Notes: generated by a model not told the origin, from the sequence alone. A DNA stretch of 64,000 bases from Triticum aestivum (GCF_018294505.1 NC_057814.1:291206604-291270603), one strand, 5' to 3'; shown: positions 1-14,048, numbered from the stretch's first letter. Translations and numbers: made by a program.

Positions 1-1048
1 TTATGCCACTAAGGATAATTTTGACCGCTGTTTAGTGATCCACTCCTGGATCACTATTGTACCCTCTTGCCAAACTCATGGTGAGGTACACAATAGGTCT
101 GGTAAACAGCATAGCATACTTTATAGAACCTATGATTGAGGCATAGGGAATGACTTTTCATTCTCTTCCTATTTTCTGCCGTGGTCGGGTTTTGAGTCTT
201 TACTCAACTTCACACCTTGAAACACAGGCAAGAACTCCTTCTTTGATCGTTCCATTTTGAACTACTTTAAAAACTTATCAAGGTATGTACTCATTGAAAA
301 AACTTATCAAGCGTCTTGATCTATTTCTATAGATCTTGATGCTCAATATGTAAGCAACTTCATTGAGGTTTTTCTTTGAAAAAAAACTCCTTTCTAATAC
401 TCCTCTATGCTTTCTAGAAAATTCTACATCATTTCCGATCAACAATATGTCATTCACATATACTTATCAGAAAGGCTGTAGTGCTCCCACTCACTTTCTT
501 GTAAATATAGGCTTCACCGCAAGTCTGTATAAAACTATATGCTTTGATCAACTCATCAAAGCGTATATTCCAACTCTGAGATGTTTGCACCAGTCCATAG
601 ATGGATCGCTGGAGCTTGCACACTTTGTTAGGACCTTTAGGATTGACAAAACCTTCTTGTTGCATCATATACAACTCTTCTTTAAGAAATCCATTAATGA
701 ATGTAGTTTTGATATCCATTTTCCAGATTTCATAAAATGTGGCAATTGCTAACATGATTCGGACACACTTTAAGCATCGCTACGAGTGAGAAAATCTCAT
801 TGTAGTCAACACCTTGAACTTGTCGAAAACTTTTTGCGACAATTCGAGCTTTGTAGATAGTAACACTACTACCAGCTTCCGTCTTCCTCTTGAAGATCCA
901 TTTATTCTTAATGGCTTCCCGATCATCGGGCAAGTCCACCAAAGTCCACACTTTGTTCTTATACATGGATCCTATCTCAGATTTCATGGCCTCAAGTCAT
1001 TTCGCGGAATCTGGGCTCATCATCGCTTCCTCATAGTTCGTAGGTTCG
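1..1048 (-). pseudogene. copia reverse transcriptase fragment (Angela-type)
   Basis: Two overlapping minus-strand frames (987-730 and 755-450) carry the N-terminal half of a copia RT: the VWTLVDLP...NKWIFKRK block, then WKMDIKTTFINGFL and VCKLQRSIYGLVQ. Just before them, an in-frame TGA replaces a codon that is normally Trp (AK*LEAMKSEIG, near 1005). The catalytic YVDD box, near 449-460, reads YVND and is out of frame with the upstream ORF, so the first catalytic Asp is lost and an indel precedes it. The fragment continues the element whose integrase lies at 13278-14048 beyond the LARD. Beyond 449 only decayed copia sequence is seen. Confidence 0.85.
1044..1048. repeat. Left target-site duplication GTTCG of the LARD
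   Basis: GTTCG directly abuts the left LTR end and recurs at 12866-12870 after the right LTR end. This is the 5-bp duplication expected of an LTR-element insertion. Confidence 0.93.
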
Positions 1049-4000
1049 TGTAACGCCCACGATGCGGCTATATCTCCCACGTGTCGAGGCACGACTTAGA
1101 GGCATAACCGCATAGTAGGTATTGTCGCAATAAGGGTCATCTTCACACAGTCCCATGTAATGAACAAGAATGGGATAACGAGAGTTGGCTTACAATCGCC
1201 ACTTCACATAATACATAAATATAATTCATACATCATACAAAATCCACACATAGACCGACTACGGTCAAATCCAAATGAAAATAAGATAACCCCAAATGCT
1301 AGATCCCTGATCGTCCCAATTGGGCTCCACTACTGATCATCAGGAAAAGAAACATAGTAACGACCACGTTCCTCATCGAACTCCCACTTGAGCTCGGTTG
1401 CGTCACCTGCACTGGCATCGTCGGCACCTGCAACTGTTTTGGTAGAATTTGTGAGTCACGAGGACTCAGCAATCTCACACCCGCGAGATCAAGACTATTT
1501 AAGCTTAAAGGAAAGGATGGTGTAATGAGGTGGAGCTGCAGCAAGCACTAAGCATATATGGTGGCTAACATACGCAAATGAGAGCGAGAAGAGAAGCAAC
1601 GCAACGGTCGCGAAGCTAGAAGTGATCAAGAAGTGATCCTGAAACTACTTACGTTCATGCATAACTCAAACCGTGTTCACTTCGCGGACTCCGCCGAGAA
1701 GAGACCATCACGGCTACACACACGGTTGATGTATTTTAATTATGTCAAGTGACAAGTTCTCTACAACCGGACATTAACAAATTCCCATCTGCCTCATAAC
1801 CGCGGGCACAGCTTTCGAAAGATAATACCCTGCAGGGGTGTCCCAACTTAGCCCATTATAAGCTCCCACGGTCAACGAAGGATAAACCTTCTCCCGGGAA
1901 GACCCGATCAGTCTCGGAATCCCGGTTTACAAGACATTTCGACAATGGTAAAATAAGACCAGCAAGACCGCCCGACTGTGCCGACAAATCCCGATAGGAG
2001 CTGCACATATCTCGTTCTCAGGGCACACCAGATGAGACAGGCTACGAGTAAAACTAGACTTCGAGTTTCCCCAAGGTGGCCCCGCAGACGGCTCGGTTCG
2101 GACCAACACTCGAAGGAGGACTGTCCGGGGGGGGGGGGGGTTAAATAAAGATGACCCTCGGGCTCGCGAAAACCCAAGGGAAAAAGGCTTAGGTGGCAAA
2201 TGGTAAAACCAAGGTTGGGCCTTGCTGGAGGAGTTTTATTCAAGGCGAATTGTCAAGGGGGTCCCATAAATCACCCAACCGCGTAAGGAACGCAAACTTA
2301 AGGAACATAATACCGGTATGACGAAAACTAGGGCGGCAAGAGTGGAACAAAACACTAGGCATAAGGCCGAGCCTTCCACCCTTTACCAAATATATAGATG
2401 CATTAATTAAATAAGAGATATTGTGATATTCCAAAATATCCATGTTCCAACATGGAACCAACTTCAACTTCACCTGCAACTAGCAACGCTATAAGAAGGG
2501 CTGAGCAAAAGCGGTAACTTAGCCAAACAACGGTTTGCCAGGAAAGGATGGTTAGAGGATTAACATGACAATATGGGAGGCATGATATAGCAAGTGGTAG
2601 GTAGCGCAGCATGGCAATAGAACGAACAACTAGCAAAGCAAAGATAGAAGTGATTTCGAGGGTACGGTCATCTTACCTGCAAGGTTCTCAGAGTTGTCGA
2701 AAGCTTGATCCTCGTAAGCGTACTCAACAGGTTCCTCGTTCACGAACTCGTATCCCGGCTCTACCCAAAGCAAGAACACAAGCAATGGAACCACAATCAA
2801 TCACAGGAAATGCACAACAAACATGATGCAAAACATGCATGATATGCGAGATATGATATGTGATGCGTATGCGTGCTCCGGAAGAAAAAGGGTGAACAAG
2901 GCAGTAACTTGGCAAACCAAGTATGCCACTGGAAAGATGAGATGATTTCGGTCGAAATCGATGTAAAGATCACCGGAAACGGAAGCACGGTTTGCAAATG
3001 GCAAGCAAAACAAGAATGACATGATTCTGCGATTAACAGCACGATAGCACTTAGAATACATCAAGTAACTATGCTACATCACCCCAACATAGTAACAAAG
3101 CATATGAAAGTGATCTACAGGAGATGATTGACAAAATATGAACAGTGAGCTACGACTACATCACAACATAACAGGCTCAAACAAGCATGGCAAAAGTGCA
3201 AAAGATATCAGGTTCCCAGACTTGGTGAAATTACTGGACATGGCATAAACAGCATCAGGTAGCAATGTTCAGAGCAAGCAAAACACATGCTACCGGAACT
3301 TAACATAGCAAACAAGGCATGGAATGAATCTACTAAATGCATAAAAAAAAGTCCCTTACTGACCATGAGCCAAAAAGGATCGGAAGATAGGATGGAAACC
3401 ATGTAAACATAGCAAGTTCCGTTAACAGGTTTCAGACTTAGCAGAAAACAGGGCATGGCAGAAACAGAATTATGAAGGCATCTTGGTGAGCTTGATTCAC
3501 TCACCACAAAGCAATGCATGACAAAACAAGCATACCTACAGCAAGATGGCATGTTTATGAAGCTAACCATGGCAAGAGCAAGTTCATAGCATGTATGGAT
3601 CAACTACAACAGGCATGACAAAATTGAATATCATGTTAACTTTCTTCCAGAAATATTTTATAGCAAGAGTAAGACATGCTAGGGCACTCCATAATTGCAA
3701 ACAGGGGCATGGATGGATAGAGCACAACTATATCTACAAAACATCCTTACTGAACATCACCAAAAGGAGCATGGATCTCTCTGTAGACACATGGATACAT
3801 AGCAACCAAATAACAGCAGAAATAGACTTACTAAAATTACTAAGTCCCTGAAATCAGAAACATCACGAAGCCTAGTTTGCATGCTTGTGCTAGTCACTAC
3901 AGAGATAAAAAATACATGGAATACACCTCTATAAATATGGCATGGCATATATCAAAACACATGTAGAGCCCCTACTCATAAGATGCACACATCAATTGCA

Positions 4001-5190
4001 ACAGAAATAACAAATCACCAAGTTCTGATAAGTAACAGCAGTTAACAGCATATAACACTCTTCCACCAGAGATTTGGGCATCAAGATGGACTCAAATGAA
4101 CATGGCATAATGGAAAAAAATGAAGAGAATCTAGAAGTGAACATTTCGATATATTACACGCACGAAACGGAGCAGCATGCAGAGAGTTATGATGCGATGA
4201 ACAGGAGCATATATTGTAAAAATCCACGGGACTTGGAGAATTTTCGGGGGGGGGGGAAGTCAACCGTGGGCAGTGGATCTGGATCGGGCTCGCTGGACTT
4301 CGGTCGCTGGAGCAGCTCGGAGGGAGGGAGAGGTCACCGACGGAGCTCGGGGAAGAGGGAGGAGTCCGGGCGGCGGCGCGGAGCTCGCCGGAGGGAGGCG
4401 CGGCGAGGACGGCGAGGCGGCCGCGGGACGAGCGGCGGCGCCGGCGGAACGGCGGCGAGGCGCGGGCCGCGGGGCCGGCCACGGGCCCGGGCGGGCTTCG
4501 GCGGCGGGGACGGCGGCGCGCCACGTGGCGGCTTCCCGTTGGCTGCGGGCGGCGGCGGCTGAAGCGTCAGGCGGCGGTGGACACGTCCGGTGGCGGCGGA
4601 GGGCGATTTGCTAGGGTTTGGATCTGCGAAAATTTCGGAGGGGGGAGGTGTTTTATAGGTAGAGGGAGCTAGGAGACTCCAAATGGAGTGTGGTTTTCGC
4701 CCACACGATCGTGATCGAACGACCTAGAGCATGGAAGTGACTTAGATGGGTTTTGGGCTGTTAGGAGGGGTTTTTTATGCAACAAACAAAAGGACTTTGC
4801 GGTTGCCCGGTTAACCGTTGGAGCATCAAACGGCCTCCAAATGGAACGAAACTTGACAGGTGGTCTACCGGTGATATACCCAGGCCACTTGGCAAGACTC
4901 GGTCCATTCTGAGAACGTTCAACACCCGCTCATGAAAAGAAAAAAGAGGGGTGCGCCGGTGCATGTGGGAGTGTCGGATCGCAAAACGGACAACGGGGAA
5001 AATGCTCGGATGCATGAGACGAACACGTATGCAAATGAGATGCACATGATGACATGATATGAGATGCATGACATGAACAAAAATGCAAAACGAAAACTAA
5101 ACCCAACCACGGAGGGAATATCATAACACATAGTCGAAAATGGCAAGAGTTGGAGTTACAAATATGGAAAGTTACATCCGGGGTGTTACA
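1049..5190 (-). repeat. 3' LTR of the LARD (4142 bp)
   Basis: Matches 8679-12865 along its length with scattered substitutions and small indels. It includes a G run near 2127-2140 and a very GC-rich block at about 4240-4610 (on the minus strand near the LTR start). Short ORFs in the GC-rich block are low-complexity Arg/Gly/Ala shadows. The bases right of 5190, read on the minus strand (GTGGTGGAGTGT), form a polypurine-tract-like stretch. Confidence 0.92.
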
Positions 5191-8100
5191 ACACTCCACC
5201 ACTACGAGAGGATCTCGTCCCGAGATCTAGGATGGCACCGGAGGGAAACAGAAGAGGAAAAGGTAAAACAAAGTTGCTTCTTTGACAAACGAGTGAAACC
5301 AAAGAACCTTGAGAGGTTAAACAAGAAAAGAATACAACGGAGATGAACTTGATTACAAACACTCCGTTAGAAAAGGAGAACAAGGAACATTATGAGAACC
5401 TTGTGGGTTGAAAGACATGAAACAAGGGCTTAACGAACCAAAAGAATATGAAACCACACCGATATAACGAGATAGCCAAGGAACAAGAATGACATAATTT
5501 TGACAGCACTCCGGTTAAATGGATAAGCAAGGAAAGAAGATGATCTTGACAAAACGAGAAGATGGGTCGAAGAGAGCGATATCACAATGCCTCCGGTAGA
5601 AATGAAAGAATGCAATGAAAAGAACAAAGAAGAACGGAGTTGTTGAAAAATCAACAAAGAAAGGATATGATCTTCGTGGGCTTATGGAGATATCTCAAAA
5701 CTTGAGGTGAAATTGTGCCACTAACGAAAACAAAAGCTTGCTTGAGATCAACGAAGAGATGAAAACTTCTCTCGCCGAGAGGATAGGAGAAAACTTGGAT
5801 CATTGATGAGCACCACAATAGCAACATTCCTTAGGGAAGGCTTTAGGTGAAATATAACCCAAGATAACTCCAATGAAGAAACGATGGGTTTAAATATCTC
5901 ATTCTTGATAACTTATGAATCATGAAACATGAAGAAAATTATCAAGAATGACATAACACCACCTCAAAAGATAAGAGAGAAAGAATTGCACTTTGGAATG
6001 CAGGAAGAAAAATATTTGAGCTCTTCCAACAAGAATATTGAGAACACTTTGAGAATGAATTAAATCCTTGATGAACCACCATGAAAAAAACTCCATGAAG
6101 AACTCCGGTAATAAAAGGATGATAGAAAGAAAGAGAAGTTGAGAACACCAGATGAAGCCTTGCAGTGATAAGATGAAGCTTTGAAATGATATAACCGAGA
6201 ACACTTGGAACTCCGGAAAGAAAGAATGAACAAATGAAATCAAGAATTTTGATGAACCTCCGGAATAAGGAATTTAATTTACTCGATGAAACAAGAGTAA
6301 GAATTACATTATGCTCATCCTTCACCAATTAATTGATGACAAGCAATGGATTTGTCATACTACTTATTCTCGTAGAAAGGATTAAGATAGATATGGCGCA
6401 AACTTGGGAAGGTCTTGATGGAACCACCAGTAGGATTTGGAAACAACAAATGAATTGATATGATAACGAAGGAATATAAATCTTGAACGAACCACCGTAA
6501 GAAATGAAAATGAACGAAGAAAAGATAAAGAAACATCGGGAAGAATTAGAAAATGAACGAAGATACTTGAGAGAATTTAGATACAAGTGAATGCAGAGAT
6601 CCCGAGCTGACTAGATAATAGTTGAATGATGCACTGGAAGAATTCGAGAACGAGAGCTGAAAGCTGAGAATGAATAATTCTGACATGATGAGTTCCAGAG
6701 AACCAAACTGAAAAGACTCCTGAATTGCTCCGGATGGGTGAAAAGAATTCTCACACTCAAAACAATTATGAGAGGACGGCAACAAGTTAGAACCATAAAA
6801 TCTTTGAGAGAACAGATTAGATTGAAGAGGAACTCTTCTTCGGTCTTCAAATGTTGAGAATGATGACGAGAAACACCACCATGAATTATTGAGGCACTCC
6901 GGAATAGCAATTAGAAAGATTGAACCAACCATGAAAAGAATTTGAAAGATCTTGGAGAAAGACATTTGACTGATGATAATTCATTCTTACGTCAAACTTT
7001 GCAATGAATTTGAGAATAACTCCGAAAAATTAGAAGAGTCGGGTAAGCTCCTGGGAAAAGATTTGTGGGTTAGGGCCCACTCAAAAGATACACCGTTGGA
7101 AAGATTGCTTGAAAGAGAGATTACACCGGTTGAATTAAATGGCTTGAATGAGATAACAACCTCAAAATAGCCTGAACGGATTGAGAATGGAAATGTTAAT
7201 CTTCTGAGATATCTTGTACACTCCGGAACCAAAGAAAATAGTGAGAGGTGAATGATTGAGAGCTGCACCGGTATGAGAAAGCATTGAAGCGAGGAAAGGA
7301 TTATGATCAACACTGAAAGCTTGAATTGACACCACCGAGGAAGATAAGAGAACAAAGAATGATAAACTTGAAGCTCCGTTAGTATCTTCATGGGAAATCA
7401 CCGGATAAGAACATTGACGGAAAAGAATGGAGAGACTTCCCATCTATAAGATGGATACTTGATTAAGAAATCTGAGTCCTTGAAGAAAAAGGGTGGGAGG
7501 GCAGGAAAACAAAGGCAACTTGGACAGATGGAATGGATACCGTTGAGAAAACTTCGAATTGATCTTGCGAATGTTGGGATGACTGGATGCACTTGAAGAG
7601 AAGCACGCCGGTTGCAAAGAATTGGGATGACAATCTCGATGATCAAGAAGGATTGGTATTCACATAGAAGTAAGAGAACACCGCTTAGGAAAGGTAGGGA
7701 ATCAACACCTGACAATGAAGCAATTCGAATACCACAACTTAAAACAAAACAAAGGATTGGCTCGCAGAATAAGCCGGAACAAACATATGATAGAGATTTC
7801 GTCCGAAGTTTTTGTTGTGGGGCCCACACGGGCTCGGTCGTACAGCACCATCATGTACAAGGCAGTGCACATGACATACGAAGCATCCCCGAGTCGGCAT
7901 AGCCAAGGACTCTTTAAGACACTACGAGACCACTGTAAAACCAACCGTGGAAAGGCGGACCACTAGACGTCGAACCCCAATCTCATATCATGCATCTGTC
8001 GGAAAGATATCCTAAGAGCTACTTGAATTCCCACTTATAAACTCCCGAAACTTTCTGGTTATGCAATCTGGTGTTGGGGATACAGGGGACACAAAATATA

Positions 8101-8678
8101 TCACCCAAACTAGCAATCCCTAGATCCAGCTGTATCCATCCGTCAACACATAACCAAGAAACCTTCGGAAATCGTGTACCTCAACCTTCGAAAAGCATCC
8201 GTTATACGAGTTATGGCAATACTCCCGAACTCCCGCCCCAGTACTGGGTGGCGTCGAGGTGATCTCACCAACAACTGCATAAAAGAGATTTTCGATGTCG
8301 GCGAAACTCAGGTATTCCAGAACTGCAACGATAAAATTGTGACGACAACACCTCGGAGCTCAACTCCCCGGGACACTGCCACAACCCCTAAATGTCAGGA
8401 GGCACCAAGAACAATGTTCTCGTCACAAAACCATCGGAACGATTCTAAGATACCCGCGTGATCCTAAATTTTTTTAGTGAAATTTGAGGAGAGAAGAGTC
8501 AAAACTTCTACGTCAGGAGGCCTCACCAGAGCGACGAAGGGACTGAGGAGTAAAAAGAATCCTACTCTCCGATATATATAATCCTAAGACTCAAAACATT
8601 TTTGTTCTAGACTCAACAACGCCAGCGATTCGATCAAGCAGGGGGCTCCTAAGTCGGGGATGGCTCTGATTACCAACT
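5191..8678 (-). other. LARD internal domain, non-coding
   Basis: 3488 bp between the LTRs. No minus-strand ORF exceeds about 140 codons and none shows gag, protease, RT or integrase motifs. The sequence is A/G-rich on the plus strand with recurring CTCCGG and GAACCACC-type words. This fits the conserved, structured but non-coding LARD interior. Confidence 0.85.
8661..8678 (-). other. Primer-binding site of the LARD (initiator Met-tRNA type)
   Basis: Directly beside the right LTR the minus strand reads AGTTGGTAATCAGAGCCA. This is the usual TGGTATCAGAGCC complement of the initiator Met-tRNA with one extra A. It fixes the orientation of the element. Confidence 0.8.
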
Positions 8679-11600
8679 TGTAACGCCCACGATGCGGCTA
8701 TATCTCCCACGTGTCGAGGCACGACTTAGAGGCATAACCGCATTGTGGTTTTGTCGCAAGAAGGGTCATCTTCACACAATCCCATGTAATGAACAAGAAT
8801 GGGATAACGAGAGTTGGCTTACAATCGCCACTTCACACAATACATAAATATAATTCATACATCATCCAAAATCCACACATAGACCGACTACGGTCAAATC
8901 CAAATGAAAATAAGATAACCCCAAATGCTAGATCCCCGATCGTCCCAACTGGGCTCCACTACTGATCATCAGGAAAAGAAACATAGTAACGACCACGTTC
9001 CTCATCGAACTCCCACTTGAGCTCGGTTGCGTCACCTGCACTGGCATCGTCGGCACCTGCAACTGTTTTGGTAGAATCTGTGAGTCACGAGGACTCAGCA
9101 ATCTCACACCCGCGAGATCAAGACTATTTAAGCTTATAGGAAAGGATGGTGTAATGAGGTGGAGCTGCAGCAGGCACTAAGCATATATGGTGGCTAACAT
9201 ACGCAAATGAGAGCGAGAAGAGAAGCAACGCAACGGTCGCGAAGCTAGAAATGATCAAGAAGTGATCCTGAAACTACTTACGTTCATGCATAACTCAAAC
9301 CGTGTTCACTTCCCGGACTCCGCCGAGAAGAGACCATCACGGCTACACACACGGTTGATGTATTTTAATTAAGTCAAGTGACAAGTTCTCTACAACCGGA
9401 CATTAACAAATTCCCATCTGCCTCATAACCGCGGGCACAGCTTTCGAAAGATAATACCCTGCAGGGGTGTCCCAACTTAGCCCATTATAAGCTCTCACGG
9501 TCAACGAAGGATAAACCTTCTCCCGGGAAGACCCGATCAGTCTCGGAATCCCGGTTTACAAGACATTTCGACAATGGTAAAATAAGACCAGCAAGACCGC
9601 CCGACTGTGCCGACAAATCCCGATAGGAGCTGCACATATCTCGTTCTCAGGGCACACCAGATGAGACAGGCTACGAGTAAAACCAGACTTCGAGTTTCCC
9701 CAAGGTGGCCCCGCAGACGGCTCGGTTCGGACCAACACTCGAAGGAGGACTGGCCCGGGGGGGGGGGGGGTTAAATAAAGATGACCCTCGGGCTCGCGAA
9801 AACCCAAGGGAAAAAGGCTTAGGTGGCAAATGGTAAAACCAAGGTTGGGCCTTGCTGGAGGAGTTTTATTCAAGGCGAATTGTCAAGGGGGTCCCATAAA
9901 TCACCCAACCGCGTAAGGAACGCAAACTCAAGGAACATAATACCGGTATGACGGAAACTAGGGCGGCAAGAGTGGAACAAAACACCAGGCATAAGGCCGA
10001 GCCTTCCACCCTTTACCAAATATATAGATGCATTAATTAAATAAGAGATATTGTGATATTCCAAAATATCCATGTTCCAACATGGAACCAACTTCAACTT
10101 CACCTGCAACTAGCAACGCTATAAGAAGGGCTGAGCAAAAGCGGTAACTTAGCCAAACAACGGTTTGCTAGGAAAGGATGGTTAGAGGATTAACATGGCA
10201 ATATGGGAGGCATGATATAGCAAGTGGTAGGTAGCGCAGCATGGCAATATAACGAACAACTAGCAAAGAAAAGATAGAAATGATTTCGAGGGTATGGTCA
10301 TCTTGCCTGCAAGGTTCTTAGAGTTGTCGAAAGCTTGATCCTCGTAAGCGTACTCAACAGGTTCCTCATTCACGAACTCGTATCCCGGCTCTACCCAAAG
10401 CAAGAACACAAGCAATGGAACCACAATCAATCACGGGAAATGCACAAGCAACATGATGCAAAACATGCATGATATGCGAGATATGATATGTGATGCGTAT
10501 GCGTGCTCCGGAAGAAAAAGGGTGAATAAGGCAGTAACTTGGCAAACCAAGTATGCCACTGGAAAGATGAGATGATTTCGGTCGAAATCGATATAAAGAT
10601 CACCGGAAACGGATGCACGGTTTGCAAATGGCAAGCAAAACAAGAATGACACGATTCTGCGATTAACAGCACGATAGCACATAGAATACATGAAGTAACT
10701 ATGCTACATCACCCCAACATAGCAACAAAGCATATGGTAGTGATCTACAGGAGATGCTTGACAAAAGATGAACACTGAGCTACGGCTAGATCACAACATA
10801 ACAGGCTCAAACAAGCATGGCAAAAGTGCAAAAGATATCAGGTTCCCAGACTTGGTGAAATTACTGGACATGGCATAAACAGCATCAGGTAGCAATGTTC
10901 AGAGCAAGCAAAACACATGCTACCAGAACTTAACATAGCAAACAAGGCATGCCATGAATCCAATAAATGCATAGAACAAAAGTACCTTACTGACCATGAG
11001 CCAAAAAGGACCAGAAGATATGATGGCAACCATGTAAACATAGCAAGTTTCGTTAACAGGTTTCAGACTTGGCAGAAAACAGGGCATGGCAGAAACAGAA
11101 TTATGAAGGCATCTTGGTGCTTGATTCACTCAGCACAAAGCAATGCATGACGAAACAAGCATACCTACAGCAAGATGGCATGTTTATGAAGCTAACCATG
11201 GAAAGAGCAAGTTCATAGCATGTATGGATCAACTACAACAGTCTTGACAAAATTGAATATCATGTTAACTTTCTGCCAGAAATATTTTATAGAAAAAGTA
11301 GAGCAAAATTACGACATGCTAGGGCACTCCATAATTGCAAACAGGGGCATGGATCGATAGAGCACAACTATATCTACAAAACATCATTACTGAACATCAC
11401 CAAAAGGAGCATGGATCTCTCTGTAGACACATGGATGTATAGCAACAAAATAACAGCAGAAACAGACTTGGTAAAATTACTAAGTCCCTGAAATCAGAAA
11501 CATCACGAAGCCTAGTTTGCATGCTTGTGCTAGTCACTAAAGAGATCAAAAAAATACATGGAATACACCTCTGTATAGATGGCATGGCATACATCAAAAC

Positions 11601-12865
11601 ACATGTAGAGCCTCTACTCATAATATGCACACATCAATTGCAACAAAAATAACAATTCACGAAGTTCTGATAAGTAATAGCAGTTAACAGCATATAGCAC
11701 TCTTGTATCAGAGATTTGGGCATTAATATGGACTCAAATAAACATGGCATAATGGAATAAAATGAAGAGCATCTAGAGACGAACATTTCGATATATTACA
11801 CGCACGAAACGGAGCAGTATGCAGAGAGTTATGATGCAATGAACAGGAGCATATATTGTAAAAATCCACGGGACTTGGAGAATTTTCGGGGGGGGGGGGG
11901 GGAAGTCAACCGTGGGCAGTGGATCTGGATCGGGCTCGCCGGACTTCGGTCATCGGAGCAGCTTGGAGGGAGGGAGAGGTCGCCGCGGAGCTCGGGGAAG
12001 AGGGAGGAGTCCGGGCGGCGCCGGAGCTCGCCGGAGGAGGCGCGGCGAGGACGGCGAGGCGGCCGCGGACGAGCGGCGCGCCGCGGAACGGCGGCGAACC
12101 GCGAGGCGGCCCGCGGCGGCGGCGCAGGGCGCCGGCACGCGCGGCGGCAGCGGGCGAGGCGCGGGCCGCGGGGGCCGCCACGGCCCGGGCGGGCTTCGCG
12201 GCGGGGACGGCGCGCGCCACGTGGTGGCTTCCCGTTGGCTGCGGCGGGCGCGGCTGAAGCGTCCGGTGGCTGGAGATCGATTTGCTAGGGTTTGGATTTG
12301 CGAAAATTTCGGAGGGGGGAGGTGTTTTATAGGTAGAGGGAGCTAGGAGACTCCAAATGGAGTGCGGTTTTCGCCCACACGATTGTGATCGAACGACCTA
12401 GAGCATGGAAGTGACTTAGATGGGTTTTGGGCTGTTAGGAGGGGGGTTTTGCTGCAACACACAAAAGGACTTTGCGGTTTCCCGGTTAACCGTTGGAGCA
12501 TCAAACGACCTCCAAATGGAACGAAACTTGACAGGTGGTCTACCGGTGATATACCCAGGCCACTTGGCAAGACTCGGTCCATTCCAAGAACGTTCAACAC
12601 CCGCTCACGAAAAGAAACAAGAGGGGTGCGCTGGTGCATGTGGGAGTGTCGGATCGCAAAACGGACAACGGGGAAAATGCTCGGATGCATGAGACGAACA
12701 CGTATGCAAATGAGATGCACATGATGACATGATATGAGATGCATGACATGAACAAAAATGCAAAACGAAAACGAAACCCAACCACGGAGGGAATATCATA
12801 ACACATAGCCGAAAATGGCAAGAGTTGGAGTTACAAATATGGAAAGTTACATCCGGGGTGTTACA
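8679..12865 (-). repeat. 5' LTR of the LARD (4187 bp)
   Basis: Partner of 1049-5190 and 45 bp longer; part of the length change lies in the GC-rich block at about 11885-12290, which differs from its partner by many small GGC/GCG-type indels. The right end ...GGGGTGTTACA is followed by the TSD copy GTTCG. Confidence 0.92.
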
Positions 12866-12870
12866 GTTCG
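12866..12870. repeat. Right target-site duplication GTTCG of the LARD
   Basis: Second copy of GTTCG, pairing with 1044-1048. Confidence 0.93.
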
Positions 12871-14048
12871 TCATGGTCTAGTGACATGACTTCCAGAATA
12901 GGATTACCATATCACTCTGGTGCGGACAATATTCTGGTTGACCTACGAGGTTCGGTAGTAACTTGATCTGAAGTTTCATGATCATCATCATTAGCTTCCT
13001 CACTAATTGGTGTAGGAATCATTGGAACTGATTTCTGTGATGAACTACTTTCCAATTCGGGAGAAGGTACAATTACCTCTTCAAGTTTTACTTTCCTCCC
13101 ACTCACTTCTTTTGAGAGAAACTCCTTCTCTACAAAGTATCCATTTTAGCAACGAATATCTTAACTTCGGATATGTGATAGAAGGTGTACCCAACAGTTT
13201 CCTTTGGGTATCCTATGAAGATACATTTCTCCGGTTTGGGTTCGAGCTTATCAGGTTGAAACTTTTTCACATAAGCATCACCGCCCCAAACTTTTCAGAA
13301 ACGAAAACTTAGGTTTCTTGCCAAACCACAGTTCATATGGTGTCGTCTCAACGGATTTAGATGGTGCCCTATTTAACGTGAATGCAGCTGTCTCTAATGC
13401 ATAACCCCAAAATGATAGTGGTAAATCGGTAAGAGACATCATAGATCGCACCATATCTAACAAAGTACGGTTATGACGTTTGGACACACCATTACGCTGT
13501 GGTGTTCCAGGTGGCGTGAGTTGCGAAACTATTCCACAATTTTTTAAATGAAGACCAAACTCGTAACTCAAATATTCGTCTCTGCGATCAGATCGTAGAA
13601 ACTTTATTTTCTTGTTACGATGATTTTCAACTTCAGTCTGAAATTCTTTGAACTTCTCAAATGTTTCAGACTTGTGTTTCATTAAGTAGATATACCCATA
13701 TATACTCAAATCATCTGTGAAGGTCAGAAAATAACGATACCCGCCGCGAGCCTCAACACTCATCGGACCGCATACATCAGTATGTATTATTTGCAACAAG
13801 TCTGTTGCTCGCTCCATTGTTCCGGAGAACAGAGTCTTAGTCATCTTGCCCATGAGGCATGGTTCGCAAGCATCAGGTGATTCATAATCAAGTGATTCAA
13901 AAAGCCCATCAGCATGGAGTTTCTTCATGCGCTTTACACCAATATGACCTAAACGGCAGTGCCACAAATATGTTGCACTATCATTATCAACTTTGCATCT
14001 TTTGGCATCAATATTATGAATATGTGTATCACTACGATCGAGATTCAA
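12871..14048 (-). pseudogene. copia integrase and post-integrase linker (Angela-type)
   Basis: The 256-codon frame 14048-13278 carries the GAG-pre-integrase zinc finger (His30, His35, Cys61, Cys64 of this frame), then the integrase core. The catalytic aspartates are Asp91 (HTDVCGP) and Asp154 (LRSD). The third acidic residue, expected 36 positions after Asp154, is Lys190 (GVSKRHNRT in place of GVSER-type), so the DDE triad is broken. Downstream, 13106-12912 is the variable linker before RT (SEEANDDDHETSDQ, EPRRSTR). The frame then runs into the LARD insertion at 12865. Confidence 0.88.

Larger units (their letters stand above)
1049..12865 (-). mobile_element. Sukkula-like LARD (large retrotransposon derivative)
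   Basis: Two near-identical LTRs of about 4.15 kb flank a 3.49-kb internal domain with no gag-pol coding. These sizes are those of the Triticeae LARD group (LTR about 4.5 kb, internal about 3.5 kb), and the LTR terminus resembles what I recall of the barley Sukkula LTR. The minus-strand orientation follows from the PBS beside the right LTR. LTRs start TGTAACACCCCGG and end ...GGGCGTTACA on the minus strand. A perfect GTTCG TSD shows a complete insertion into the Angela element. Non-autonomous: it would need proteins from another gypsy element in trans. Confidence 0.9.

Noticed and set aside
4273..4614. Arg/Gly/Ala-rich ORFs in the GC-rich block (also 11912-12346)
   Set aside because: Low-complexity readings of an LTR segment in several frames at once; not conserved in frame between the two LTRs.
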